A stretch of DNA of 64,000 bases from Actinomyces sp. S6-Spd3 (lineage in GTDB: Bacteria > Actinomycetota > Actinomycetes > Actinomycetales > Actinomycetaceae): positions 357,981 through 421,980 of the forward strand of contig NZ_JRMV01000281.1 of assembly GCF_000758755.1 (NCBI RefSeq), given 5' to 3'. Below are positions 16,291 through 24,392 of the stretch, in pieces. Within the stretch, counting starts at the first letter, position 1. Every line of letters begins with the position of its first letter. The notes beneath the pieces are model-generated. The model was not told where the DNA came from, ran no database searches, and saw only the letters and a program-made list of their open reading frames with translations. The translations under genes were made by a program, and so were the position numbers.

Positions 16291-16517
16291 TTGAGTGAAG
16301 AGATTTCCTCAGCGATTTCTTCTGCTTGCGGACCCATGACGATCTGCGCGTGGGACCCCACCACGACGACACCGAATGCGCCGGCTTCACGAAGCGCGGC
16401 CTCGTCGATCTTTGAATCATCCTTGAAATCAACGCGAATGCGGGTGATGCAATGCTGAAGATCGGTGATGTTATCCCAACCGCCAAGTGCGTTCAGGATG
16501 GTTTCTGCTTGGCTCAT
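16287..16517 (-). CDS. PTS EIIB domain protein (glucose type)
   Basis: 76 aa. AETILNALGGWDNITDLQHC then ITRIRVDF is the classical EIIB-Glc start, with phosphocysteine Cys23. GGGAGGC precedes the ATG. It is the first gene of a two-gene unit with EIIA. Together they make a split glucose-family PTS phosphorelay whose membrane part must be encoded elsewhere. It is clearly related to, but not identical with, the EIIB at 13356. Confidence 0.9.
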   Translation of the reverse strand: MSQAETILNALGGWDNITDLQHCITRIRVDFKDDSKIDEAALREAGAFGVVVVGSHAQIVMGPQAEEIAEEISSLK

Positions 16518-16625
16518 GATGCCTCCCCATTGCGATTTAGCCCTTAGGCCAAGGATAACGCGAAAATGCTCCCGTGTTCAGGGAATTAGGTCAGAAATTT
16601 GGGTGAATAGACTAGTATTCAAGGC

Positions 16626-17648
16626 GTGGAACCAGACATTTTGTTGACAGTCGTGATCCCTGCCTACAACGCACAGGACTACATTGATCGAGCAGTGACT
16701 TCAGTGCGTGGCTTTGATGAAGTCGAGGTGCTCATCATTGATGATGGCTCTCGCGATAAAACCGCTCAGATTGCTGATGAATGGGTAACTCGTGATCCCG
16801 AGCATATCCGCGTTATTCATCAGGAGAATGCTGGCCATGGCGGCGCTGTTAACGCTGGCATTGCTTCGGCGCGTGGGCGTTACCTCAAAATTCTCGATGC
16901 TGATGACTGGTTGGATCGTCTGGCGCTGAAACGTGCCCTTGAGCGCTTGGCCCTACGCGAAGAACAAGGGGAACCTCTCGACCTTCTAGTCGCTAATTAC
17001 GTCTATGAAAAGCAAGGAAAGTCCCATAAAGCGGTGATCCGCTATGGCAATGTGATTCCCCGTGATCGTGTCGTGAGCTGGGATGAGGTCAAGCGCTGCC
17101 GCTACGACCAGTACTTGATGATGCATGCGCTCATTTTGCGCACGGAGCTTGTGCGCGAGTGTGGACTAGTGCTCCCGACGCACACGTTCTATGTCGACTT
17201 CATTTATTCCTTCGTGCCGGTCATCGATGTGCGCACTTTCGAGTATCTCGATGTTGACCTCTATCGCTACTTCATCGGGCGCGATGATCAGTCAGTCAAT
17301 GAACAAGTGATGATTTCACGTGTCGATCAGTTATTGCGTGTGAATGCTGCAATGGTTGACGCAATTCCTCATCCCGATGATGTCCCGCCGAAACTGTACC
17401 GCTACCTCGTTCATTACCTGCGGATTAACTGCGTGATCTGTACGGTCATGCTTTTGCGTTCGGGAACGGAAGAGAATGCGGCTCGCAAAGATGAGCTATG
17501 GGCGCAGCTAGAAGCGAAGAAACCGGAGGCGTATCGAGCGGTACGCCGAGATCTTCTTGGGCGTTTGATTACCTTGCGTTCGAAGCCTGGGCGCGCGGTA
17601 ATTATGTCGGGCTACCACATTTCGCAGTGGGTCTTGGGATTTAACTAA
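16626..17648 (+). CDS. Family 2 glycosyltransferase
   Basis: 340 aa GT-A fold. LTVVIPAYNAQDYIDRAV opens the domain, VEVLIIDDGSRD and HGGAVNAGIASARGRYLK follow, and the metal/nucleotide-binding DADD is at residues 91-94. No membrane segment precedes it; the C-terminal half is less conserved. It transfers a sugar from a nucleotide donor, the acceptor being unknown (cell-wall polymer or polysaccharide are typical). GTG at 16626 lies seven bases after TAGTAT (16613-16618), suggesting a leaderless mRNA. Not part of an obvious glycan cluster. Confidence 0.85.
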   Translation: MEPDILLTVVIPAYNAQDYIDRAVTSVRGFDEVEVLIIDDGSRDKTAQIADEWVTRDPEHIRVIHQENAGHGGAVNAGIASARGRYLKILDADDWLDRLALKRALERLALREEQGEPLDLLVANYVYEKQGKSHKAVIRYGNVIPRDRVVSWDEVKRCRYDQYLMMHALILRTELVRECGLVLPTHTFYVDFIYSFVPVIDVRTFEYLDVDLYRYFIGRDDQSVNEQVMISRVDQLLRVNAAMVDAIPHPDDVPPKLYRYLVHYLRINCVICTVMLLRSGTEENAARKDELWAQLEAKKPEAYRAVRRDLLGRLITLRSKPGRAVIMSGYHISQWVLGFN

Positions 17649-17675
17649 GTAGCTTAGCTGGGGCAAAGTGTCCAT

Positions 17676-17705
17676 TTGACTTAGGGCAGGGCCACGCTCT
17701 TTAAT
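17676..17705 (+). promoter_or_regulatory. Promoter of the metal transporter operon
   Basis: TTGACT (17676-17681), an 18-bp spacer and TTTAAT (17700-17705). The Zur-like box follows at once and would cover the transcription start. Confidence 0.5.
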
Positions 17706-17710
17706 GGTAA

Positions 17711-17725
17711 TGAGAACGATTATCA
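17711..17725. promoter_or_regulatory. Zur (Fur-family) box
   Basis: TGAGAACGATTATCA matches the 7-1-7 Zur box of actinobacteria (TGAxAAxxxTTxTCA), within the wider imperfect palindrome AATGAGAACGATTATCATT. It sits between the -10 and the first ATG of the operon, the expected place for repression by zinc-loaded Zur. A manganese or iron Fur-family regulator is a possible alternative. Confidence 0.75.
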
Positions 17726-17741
17726 TTCTAGAGAGTTGGTC

Positions 17742-20141
17742 ATGTCAGCATTGTGCCCTAAGGTAGCGCGCGCACTCATTTCACTATTCGCCGCCATTTC
17801 GCTCATCAGCGCCTGGATCTTTCTTCCACCTCCTGCTCAAGCGGATAGTCTTTCCTCCTCCCCAGAGGAACCTCGGCTGGCGAGCGCTCTCCAGGTCACA
17901 TCCTGCGACAATGCTGGCAATGACAGAAATAGCATTGAGCTGTGTACTCCGGGGGACAATGGCGCGAAGTCGCCTCTTCGAGATGGCGCACTGAGGCTTC
18001 AAACAACTCCGGCAGAGCGCGACGGAGAGTTTGGCCTTGCTGAAGGATATGAAATCGGCGTTGAACTCAATCCCTCCCTCTTCACCCAAGGAACTCGCTA
18101 TCTCATTGAATTGACCACCCATTCTGAGGATGCAGCTGAAGAACAAGGCACTCCCACCGCACTGAGTATTGAAAGCAGTGGGCAACGCCGCTTTGGTACC
18201 CCAGTTGAGGAAAATGTCAACGGCGCTCACGAGTTCTACCGAGGCTTTTCCCTAGAAGCCGAGGAAGAAGATCTTGTGTCAGGGCACGTGCAGCTCCGCT
18301 TCGCTGACCTTGGTATCCGCTCGCTTCGACTTCGCATTCTTGAAGCGCTCGAGGCAGGTGATCCTTCTCTTATTTCCGAGGCCAAATTCACCGCGAGCAT
18401 TGAAGCGCCTGCGAGCGTGACGGAGCCGTCCGCTCAAGCCACTGTTCCCTCTCCCCCTAAGACCGCCCAGGAGAAGGACTCTGCTCAAAGTGGCGCCTCC
18501 GCTGTGCTCCCGAATAGTCGCGAGGCGCGCGAAAGTGCGGCGGCCTCGGCAATCAGACGTGAAGCGCAACCAAACGTGGAGGCGAACTCAGCCGAGCGCC
18601 GTCTCACTCTTGACCACGGGCATATCGACCTCTTCTACATGACGCTCGACGCCCAAGGACATCCTGTTCTGAAAGTGATGGAAGACGTCACCGGATCTGG
18701 CGTACAACACGAAGCAGAAGAACTACGCCTTGTCGTTCCTTCTTCGGCGCTCAAACACTCTCTTCCACAAGACATTGTTGCTGGAGGAAGCGGATATTTC
18801 CTCCCGCAAACTCAAGACCCAACTCTGCCGTGGCCAGGGTGGGATGTTCTTTCTCTTGCTCCTGCGGGTTTCGAGCGCGTTGAATTTGATGTTTCCTACA
18901 CAAATTCCAATGGTGGACGCATTTCGCTGTGGACCGAAGACTTTGTCGCAGGGCGTTCGTCGCGACTGCGCACAGGAGGTTACGAATTAGATCCAAACGG
19001 GTCGACAATCGTCCAAGATTACCTCTCGCACACTCACGCGAACTGGGCCTTTTCTCAAGCTGGAAGCTACGAGCTGAGCGTTCAAGCACGTGCCTATCGA
19101 AACGATGGTTCCTTTGAAACAACGCGCAGTGCTCACTATCTCATTGAGGTTGGCGGCGCCCAGGGCGTGGTGTCTCCGAAGGATTCAAAGACCGAGAGTG
19201 GCGGAGTGCTTCCCCCTGCAGTTGATACGGGGAGGACAAACGGCGACGAATCACTTACGCGTGATGCCCCCCAGCGCCTTGGTGCAGAGCGCTGTATTCC
19301 CACCCGGATTACTCGCGAAGCAAACGAGGATGAAATTTCACGAATTCGTAGTGATAACGAGACTCCCAACCAAGCAATAACGACCCTGAACGTTCACGTT
19401 GGTAGCGAAGGCGGAATTACCGACGGGCACTTTGATCTGGGACCAGCCATTGAAAACGGCCAATTAGTCGCGCGAATTAAAGACGACCGAGCCGTACCTG
19501 CAGTGTGGAAAGATCCCGCATCAATGACTTTCGCACTGGGGGAGAAGGCCAAGATCAAGGCTCCTGAGGCGCTCAGCTACGCCGCGAGCGTGGGACAAGA
19601 CGTATGGATGATCCCCGCCACCCAGATACGAGGCGTTCCGTGGCTCGGAATGAATTCGCAACGCGAAGAAATCGTGACTGAAACCAGCGGTCAGGTCCGT
19701 TTCTCTCTCCTTGATGTTCAAGGCCCCGGAAATGTCGCAGTATTTGAGTCGGGAAGCTTGGGCGCAGGAATCGGTACTCACGTTTTCGACGGCGCAGGAA
19801 CAAGCTATACCCTGCCGGCCAATACTCATGCCCACCAAAACTGGGTGTTCACCGAACCGGGTTCCTACCAGCTGACGATCGCCATGAATGTGACGCCTCG
19901 CGGCAAAGACCTGCGCGGAAGTGGAAGTGGTGCTACTGGTTCCTTGATTGCGGCAGGAGGAACGGGGGAGCACGGACGTCCTCTGGTTTACGCAATCGTC
20001 GGACGCACGGCCTCGGGACAACCCTGCAGCCTAGCATCAACGGGCGCGGGGACCGCGGAACTTGCCCCGATGATCCTTGCAGCCCTCCTGATCGGATTCG
20101 GGTGCATTGCCACATCGACGCATATGCGGGTGAGACGGTGA
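17742..20141 (+). CDS. Sortase-anchored surface protein with choice-of-anchor M domains, metal transport operon
   Basis: 799 aa. Signal peptide at residues 1-35 (ends PPPAQADS). Two copies of the actinobacterial anchored-repeat module: one around H430/H432/W435 (SHTHANWAFSQAGSYEL) and one around H696/H698/W701 (NTHAHQNWVFTEPGSYQL), each preceded by a GHxDL-type strand. The C-terminus has LASTG at 764-768, a hydrophobic stretch and an Arg-rich tail, a class E-type sortase signal. Residues 40-290 match nothing I know. It is the first gene after a Zur box and overlaps the binding-protein gene (GTGA), so it is likely a surface zinc scavenger or shuttle. Function is inferred. ATG at 17742 preferred over TTG 17736. 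Confidence 0.8.
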   Translation: MSALCPKVARALISLFAAISLISAWIFLPPPAQADSLSSSPEEPRLASALQVTSCDNAGNDRNSIELCTPGDNGAKSPLRDGALRLQTTPAERDGEFGLAEGYEIGVELNPSLFTQGTRYLIELTTHSEDAAEEQGTPTALSIESSGQRRFGTPVEENVNGAHEFYRGFSLEAEEEDLVSGHVQLRFADLGIRSLRLRILEALEAGDPSLISEAKFTASIEAPASVTEPSAQATVPSPPKTAQEKDSAQSGASAVLPNSREARESAAASAIRREAQPNVEANSAERRLTLDHGHIDLFYMTLDAQGHPVLKVMEDVTGSGVQHEAEELRLVVPSSALKHSLPQDIVAGGSGYFLPQTQDPTLPWPGWDVLSLAPAGFERVEFDVSYTNSNGGRISLWTEDFVAGRSSRLRTGGYELDPNGSTIVQDYLSHTHANWAFSQAGSYELSVQARAYRNDGSFETTRSAHYLIEVGGAQGVVSPKDSKTESGGVLPPAVDTGRTNGDESLTRDAPQRLGAERCIPTRITREANEDEISRIRSDNETPNQAITTLNVHVGSEGGITDGHFDLGPAIENGQLVARIKDDRAVPAVWKDPASMTFALGEKAKIKAPEALSYAASVGQDVWMIPATQIRGVPWLGMNSQREEIVTETSGQVRFSLLDVQGPGNVAVFESGSLGAGIGTHVFDGAGTSYTLPANTHAHQNWVFTEPGSYQLTIAMNVTPRGKDLRGSGSGATGSLIAAGGTGEHGRPLVYAIVGRTASGQPCSLASTGAGTAELAPMILAALLIGFGCIATSTHMRVRR

Positions 20142-21763
20142 AGTTTGCACGCTTCGTATCAGCGATTGTCACGTGCGTTCTTGCTGGCGCAGCTGGAGGA
20201 TGTGCACCGCATAACGATGCTTCATCGCACCGCCTCAGCATTGTCGCAACAACGGGGATCTTGGCGGACTTTGCGCGAAACGTTGGCGGGGAATACGTCG
20301 ATGTTCATCAGCTCATTCCCAACGGCGCTGATCCGCACTCGTGGGAACTGAGTCTGAGGGGTATTCGCGATATTGCCTACGCGGATATTGCGGTCACGAA
20401 CTACCTGATGCTGGAGGATCATTCGGTGATTCGTGCGCTCGATGCGAATCTTCCCAAGGACGCTCTCTCGCTGTCCCTTGCGGAAGAAAGCGCGAAGTTT
20501 GGCGGGACTCTCATTCCCCTTGTAGAAGATCGCTCCCTTGATACCCCCTGGCTCGGAATGCGAGTCTATGGTGATGGAAGCCAGATCGGGGCAAAACGGT
20601 CATCCCAGGTAGAACTCTCTGTCACTGGTATCGAGGGACCGGGCCATGCCAGTGCCTACATCACGACAAGTTTCGGAAGTCCTGAGATTGCTTTCGCTTC
20701 GCGTGATGGTGTTGATACCGGGAATCATTGGGAAACAGATACCTCAATTCTGCCCGTTGGGGCACACCAGCACATGAGCTGGGTTTTTACTCAGCCCGGT
20801 ATCTACACTCTGCATCTGCGAGCTCGCCTGCGCGTCACTCCGGATGCTGAGCCGATCGAGCTTCCCCCCTCACACGTGACCTTCGCCGTGGGGATCGATT
20901 CGGAAGAAGTTGCTCGCGAACGTGGGCTTTTTCTTCTCCGACGAGGCCACAGTGACATCACCGTGGACCTGCAGTCGCGCGCGTTGACCCTGATGGTTGA
21001 CCGAGAAAAAGACGGTGGAGTCCCTGAGGGCGCGCCACTATTGGAAACGCCCGAGACGGGCAACGGGCTTCCTTCACCCCTTGCTTCTCTTGACCTTAAG
21101 CGGGTGCTGATCGATGTTCCTTCACGCACCTTGCGTGAAATTCCCAAAGGCAGGGGATGGGAATTCATCGGATCGGGGGATGGCCAAGCCTATGTTCTGC
21201 CGCAAGCAGTGCTGGGCAAACACGTCCACGGCGATATTGACCCACATGCATGGCATGACATTCACAACGCCCAGGCTTATGTGCGAGTCATTGAAAATGC
21301 CTTATCGACGCGTGACCCCGAGCATAGCGCGCAATACGCAGCCAACGCCTCGGCCTATATCGCCAAGCTTGACGAGGTCGACCGTGAGTTCGCACAGGCA
21401 ATTGCGAAGATTAATCCACTTGATAGGAAACTTGTGACCACTCACGACGCCTATGCCTATTTGGCACGTGCGTATGACTTCGAAATTGCTGGCTACCTGA
21501 GTGCTCAAGACGGTAGCGAAGCCTCGATTGCAGACCGCAAACGCGTTGCGCAGACCTTGAAGAACATGAAAATTACCGCGGTCTTCTTGGAACCGCAAAA
21601 ACGCAGCCGTCATCCCGTTATCGCTCAGGTTGCCGAAGAGAGCGGTGTTCAGGTCTGTGGGCTTTATGGAGACACCTTGGACGGACAAGCTCCGACGTAT
21701 ATCGAGATGATGCGTGCGAACGCCCATTCTTTGTCGCAGTGTTTAGGAAAGGACCATTCATGA
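20138..21763 (+). CDS. Zinc/manganese ABC transporter binding lipoprotein with inserted anchored-repeat domain
   Basis: 541 aa, longer than ZnuA-type proteins (about 300). Lipoprotein signal with lipobox near AAGGC. The ZnuA/TroA fold is split. Residues 28-75 give the first lobe, with metal ligand His67 in NGADPHSWE. About 90-360 is an inserted surface-domain region with H210/H212/W215 (AHQHMSWVFTQPGIY). The solute-binding fold resumes at VHGDIDPHAWHD (His364, His370), TTHDAYAYLARAY and the C-terminal YGDTLDG acid ligand. GTG at 20138 overlaps the previous stop. The fused form is known from the actinobacterial anchored-repeat ABC family; the exact metal is not provable here. Confidence 0.88.
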   Translation: MKFARFVSAIVTCVLAGAAGGCAPHNDASSHRLSIVATTGILADFARNVGGEYVDVHQLIPNGADPHSWELSLRGIRDIAYADIAVTNYLMLEDHSVIRALDANLPKDALSLSLAEESAKFGGTLIPLVEDRSLDTPWLGMRVYGDGSQIGAKRSSQVELSVTGIEGPGHASAYITTSFGSPEIAFASRDGVDTGNHWETDTSILPVGAHQHMSWVFTQPGIYTLHLRARLRVTPDAEPIELPPSHVTFAVGIDSEEVARERGLFLLRRGHSDITVDLQSRALTLMVDREKDGGVPEGAPLLETPETGNGLPSPLASLDLKRVLIDVPSRTLREIPKGRGWEFIGSGDGQAYVLPQAVLGKHVHGDIDPHAWHDIHNAQAYVRVIENALSTRDPEHSAQYAANASAYIAKLDEVDREFAQAIAKINPLDRKLVTTHDAYAYLARAYDFEIAGYLSAQDGSEASIADRKRVAQTLKNMKITAVFLEPQKRSRHPVIAQVAEESGVQVCGLYGDTLDGQAPTYIEMMRANAHSLSQCLGKDHS

Positions 21764-22728
21764 TCAACAGCACGGGGCATGTGCGTTCGACACAGGGCAT
21801 AATGGCGCTTCTTGTCGGTATCGGGCTGAGTTTTGGTGTGGCACTGTCGGCACGCGCCGATGACTCGTTAACTCAACATGTGGACTCTTCAGAACAAGTC
21901 GTCCGAGAAGAAGCAGTTATTGAACGTGGTCACGTTGACTTGGGGCCAAAGATCGTCGATTCGAAACCGGAGATTCTGGCACGTGACGATTCCGGTGAGA
22001 CCCCGCTTTGGCGCCCGCTAGACAACCTTGTATTTCGCGTGATGGATTCGGGTAAGCTCCAGGTACCTTCCGACCCGAGCTATTCATTCCTCCACGCACG
22101 CGAAGGAGAGTCATACTGGGTTATTCCACAAACTCAAAACCCCAATGTTGTCTGGTTGGGATGGAATACTCAAGACCCGGAACTGATCAAAGTGATGGGC
22201 AATGGTGCGACGATGACCTTGGGGAATCTCCAGGGCCCGGGTCAAGCATGGCTCTTCCTTCAAGACGGGGCTTTTGGAGCACCGACGGTCTTGTACGACT
22301 CGACTGCTTCCTCTCAATCCGATATCTGGGTCGAAGCTAATACTCATGTTCATGCGAACTGGGCGTTTTCTGCCCCCGGCGCGTATACGCTCAGCGTCCG
22401 CTGGTGTTTTGGTGACAGCAACTCTCCGCAGTGTGTAGCCGACACTCTACGATTCGTCGTAGGCGACGAGGCCAAGGTTGAGGAAGCCCGCGCGCTCACG
22501 ACCACTGCGCTCGCGGCCTCGTCAAAGGCCAACAAGCAACCTAGCGCGCACGAGGATGCGCGCCAGCAAGGGGGAAATAGAGAGTTCTTCATCTACGGAG
22601 GGATCTGCCTTGTCTTGGGTGTGATCACCTTCGTTCTTGTTGCTCGTCGTACAAAGAGAACGCAGGCACAGATTGAGGAGGCGCGCGAGGAAGTTCGCCG
22701 TGGTTTCGGGTCGGAAAGCGGTGCCTGA
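21760..22728 (+). CDS. Membrane-anchored choice-of-anchor M domain protein
   Basis: 322 aa; ATG overlaps the previous stop (ATGA). Signal sequence at 1-40, then one anchored-repeat module: ERGHVDLGPKI near residue 50, SYWVIPQTQNPNVVWLGWNT, and the histidine motif H196/H198/W201 (NTHVHANWAFSAPGAYTL). A C-terminal membrane helix (FFIYGGICLVLGVITFVLV) is followed by a charged cytoplasmic tail of about 30 residues, so unlike the first protein it stays in the membrane. Probably the membrane-proximal partner of the transporter. A metal relay role is inference from the His-x-His motif and the operon. Confidence 0.8.
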   Translation: MINSTGHVRSTQGIMALLVGIGLSFGVALSARADDSLTQHVDSSEQVVREEAVIERGHVDLGPKIVDSKPEILARDDSGETPLWRPLDNLVFRVMDSGKLQVPSDPSYSFLHAREGESYWVIPQTQNPNVVWLGWNTQDPELIKVMGNGATMTLGNLQGPGQAWLFLQDGAFGAPTVLYDSTASSQSDIWVEANTHVHANWAFSAPGAYTLSVRWCFGDSNSPQCVADTLRFVVGDEAKVEEARALTTTALAASSKANKQPSAHEDARQQGGNREFFIYGGICLVLGVITFVLVARRTKRTQAQIEEAREEVRRGFGSESGA

Positions 22729-23483
22729 TGGAGTCTGAGAACGCTGTTTCGGCCCTCGACATTAGTGACCTTGATGTCTCCTACCCCGGGCGCGAGGTAC
22801 TCAAATCGGTCTCACTCACTGTTGCTCCCGGAGAATTTTGCGCACTGATTGGTCCCAATGGCGCCGGAAAAACAACTCTTTTACGCGCAATCCTTGGTGC
22901 GATCCCATCTCGCTCGAGGCGCATCACCTCAATGGGGGCACCACTACAGCCCCGCGCAGTCGGCTACGTTCCGCAGCGTCATGAGTTTGCATGGGATTTT
23001 CCCATTACGATCCGTCAAGCTGTCCTGAGCGCGCTTGCTCCTCGGATAGGTTGGGGACGTAGAGCTCGCCTCGATGATCATCGTGCGGTTGAAGAAGCAC
23101 TGCATCAGGTTGGCTTGGCGCAGCTGGGGGAGCGAGTCATTGGTGAGCTATCGGGTGGTCAGCGCCAGCGCGTTCTGGTTGCTCGGGCTCTTGCGCTGCG
23201 TCCGCAGTTGCTATTGCTGGATGAACCCTTTACCGGACTCGATATGCCCACCCAAGAAAGCCTGATCGATGTCTTTCAAGGGCTTGCGCGCACGGGGTGC
23301 GCAATTGTCATGACGACCCACGACATTCTTGGCGCAATCGATGCGTGCGATCGGCTTTTCTTACTGAATTCGACGGTTATTGCCTCTGGAAAACCGGAGG
23401 ATATTCGAGATCCTCAGGTGTGGATGCGTACCTTTGATATTCGCCCCTCGAATCCCTTGCTGAAAGTCCTCGGGGTGATGTGA
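22728..23483 (+). CDS. Zinc/manganese ABC transporter ATP-binding protein
   Basis: 251 aa, one ABC domain: Walker A GPNGAGKTT, Q-loop VGYVPQRHEFAWDFP, signature LSGGQRQRVLVARALA, Walker B LLLDEPFTGLD and the H-loop MTTHD. Sequence type is that of ZnuC/MntB-family importers. The start overlaps the previous stop by one base. It powers the permease encoded next in the operon. Confidence 0.93.
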   Translation: MESENAVSALDISDLDVSYPGREVLKSVSLTVAPGEFCALIGPNGAGKTTLLRAILGAIPSRSRRITSMGAPLQPRAVGYVPQRHEFAWDFPITIRQAVLSALAPRIGWGRRARLDDHRAVEEALHQVGLAQLGERVIGELSGGQRQRVLVARALALRPQLLLLDEPFTGLDMPTQESLIDVFQGLARTGCAIVMTTHDILGAIDACDRLFLLNSTVIASGKPEDIRDPQVWMRTFDIRPSNPLLKVLGVM

Positions 23484-24323
23484 GTGCTGAGCATTATCGA
23501 TTTTTTCAACGATTTAACGAACCCTGCCTTAGCCTTCTTACCGCGTGCAGTGCTTGTTACATGTGTTGCTGCATGTGTGTGCGCAGTAGTTGGCTGCCAT
23601 GTTGTTTTGCGGGGAATGTCATTCATTGGAGATGCCGTAGCACACTCCGTATTCCCTGGTCTTGCCATTGCCTTCGTCTGCTCGGGATCGCTGGTGCTGG
23701 GAGGAACGCTTGCTGGCGTTGGAACTGCTGTGCTCGTTGCACTTCTTTCGCAAAATAGGCGTTTGAAGGAAGACTCAATCATCGGTGTTCTCTTCGTTGG
23801 AGCCTTTGGTCTGGGCTTGGTCATTATTTCCTGGGCTCCGGGCTACGCTGGCTCTCTCCAGGACTTCCTCTTCGGCTCACTGACGGGGATCCCAGCATCG
23901 GAAGTACCTTTTGTGCTTGTAGCATCCGCGCTGATCTTGGGAGTCTTTGCCTTCTTTCATAAGGAGATCGTTGCGGTCAGTCTTGACCGGGAAAGTGCGC
24001 GAGTCTCTGGATTGCCGGTAATGGCTCTGGATCTATTGGTCTATATCAGTGTTGCTGGCGCAGTCGTGATTTCCGTTCAGATCATCGGCAATATCTTGGT
24101 CCTTGCTCTTCTTATTACCCCAGCCGCCAGTGCACGTTTGCTGATGAACTCTTTGCATTCGATGATGTGGGGAGCCATCACTATCGGTGTCCTCAGCTCG
24201 ATCGTCGGAATCTACGTGTCGTGGTCCTTAGACCTGCCCGCCGGTGCTTCTATTGTTTGCGTGGTAACCGCGGTTTTCGCTGTTTGCTGGGGATATCGAG
24301 CTATTCGTGTTCGTTTCGCATGA
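23484..24323 (+). CDS. Zinc/manganese ABC transporter permease
   Basis: 279 aa, ABC-3 family membrane protein with about eight hydrophobic segments. Family marks are VVLRGMSFIGDAVAHSVFPG near residue 42 and NILVLALLITPAASARLL near 205. GTG start directly follows the ATPase stop codon. It completes an importer of five coupled genes: anchored protein, binding protein, anchored protein, ATPase, permease. Confidence 0.93.
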   Translation: MLSIIDFFNDLTNPALAFLPRAVLVTCVAACVCAVVGCHVVLRGMSFIGDAVAHSVFPGLAIAFVCSGSLVLGGTLAGVGTAVLVALLSQNRRLKEDSIIGVLFVGAFGLGLVIISWAPGYAGSLQDFLFGSLTGIPASEVPFVLVASALILGVFAFFHKEIVAVSLDRESARVSGLPVMALDLLVYISVAGAVVISVQIIGNILVLALLITPAASARLLMNSLHSMMWGAITIGVLSSIVGIYVSWSLDLPAGASIVCVVTAVFAVCWGYRAIRVRFA

Positions 24324-24392
24324 TGGAATAAAATTGCCCGGAGCATGAGACGTTACTAGGTTTGGCCCTGTATAAGGGAAGGAAACGTCTAC

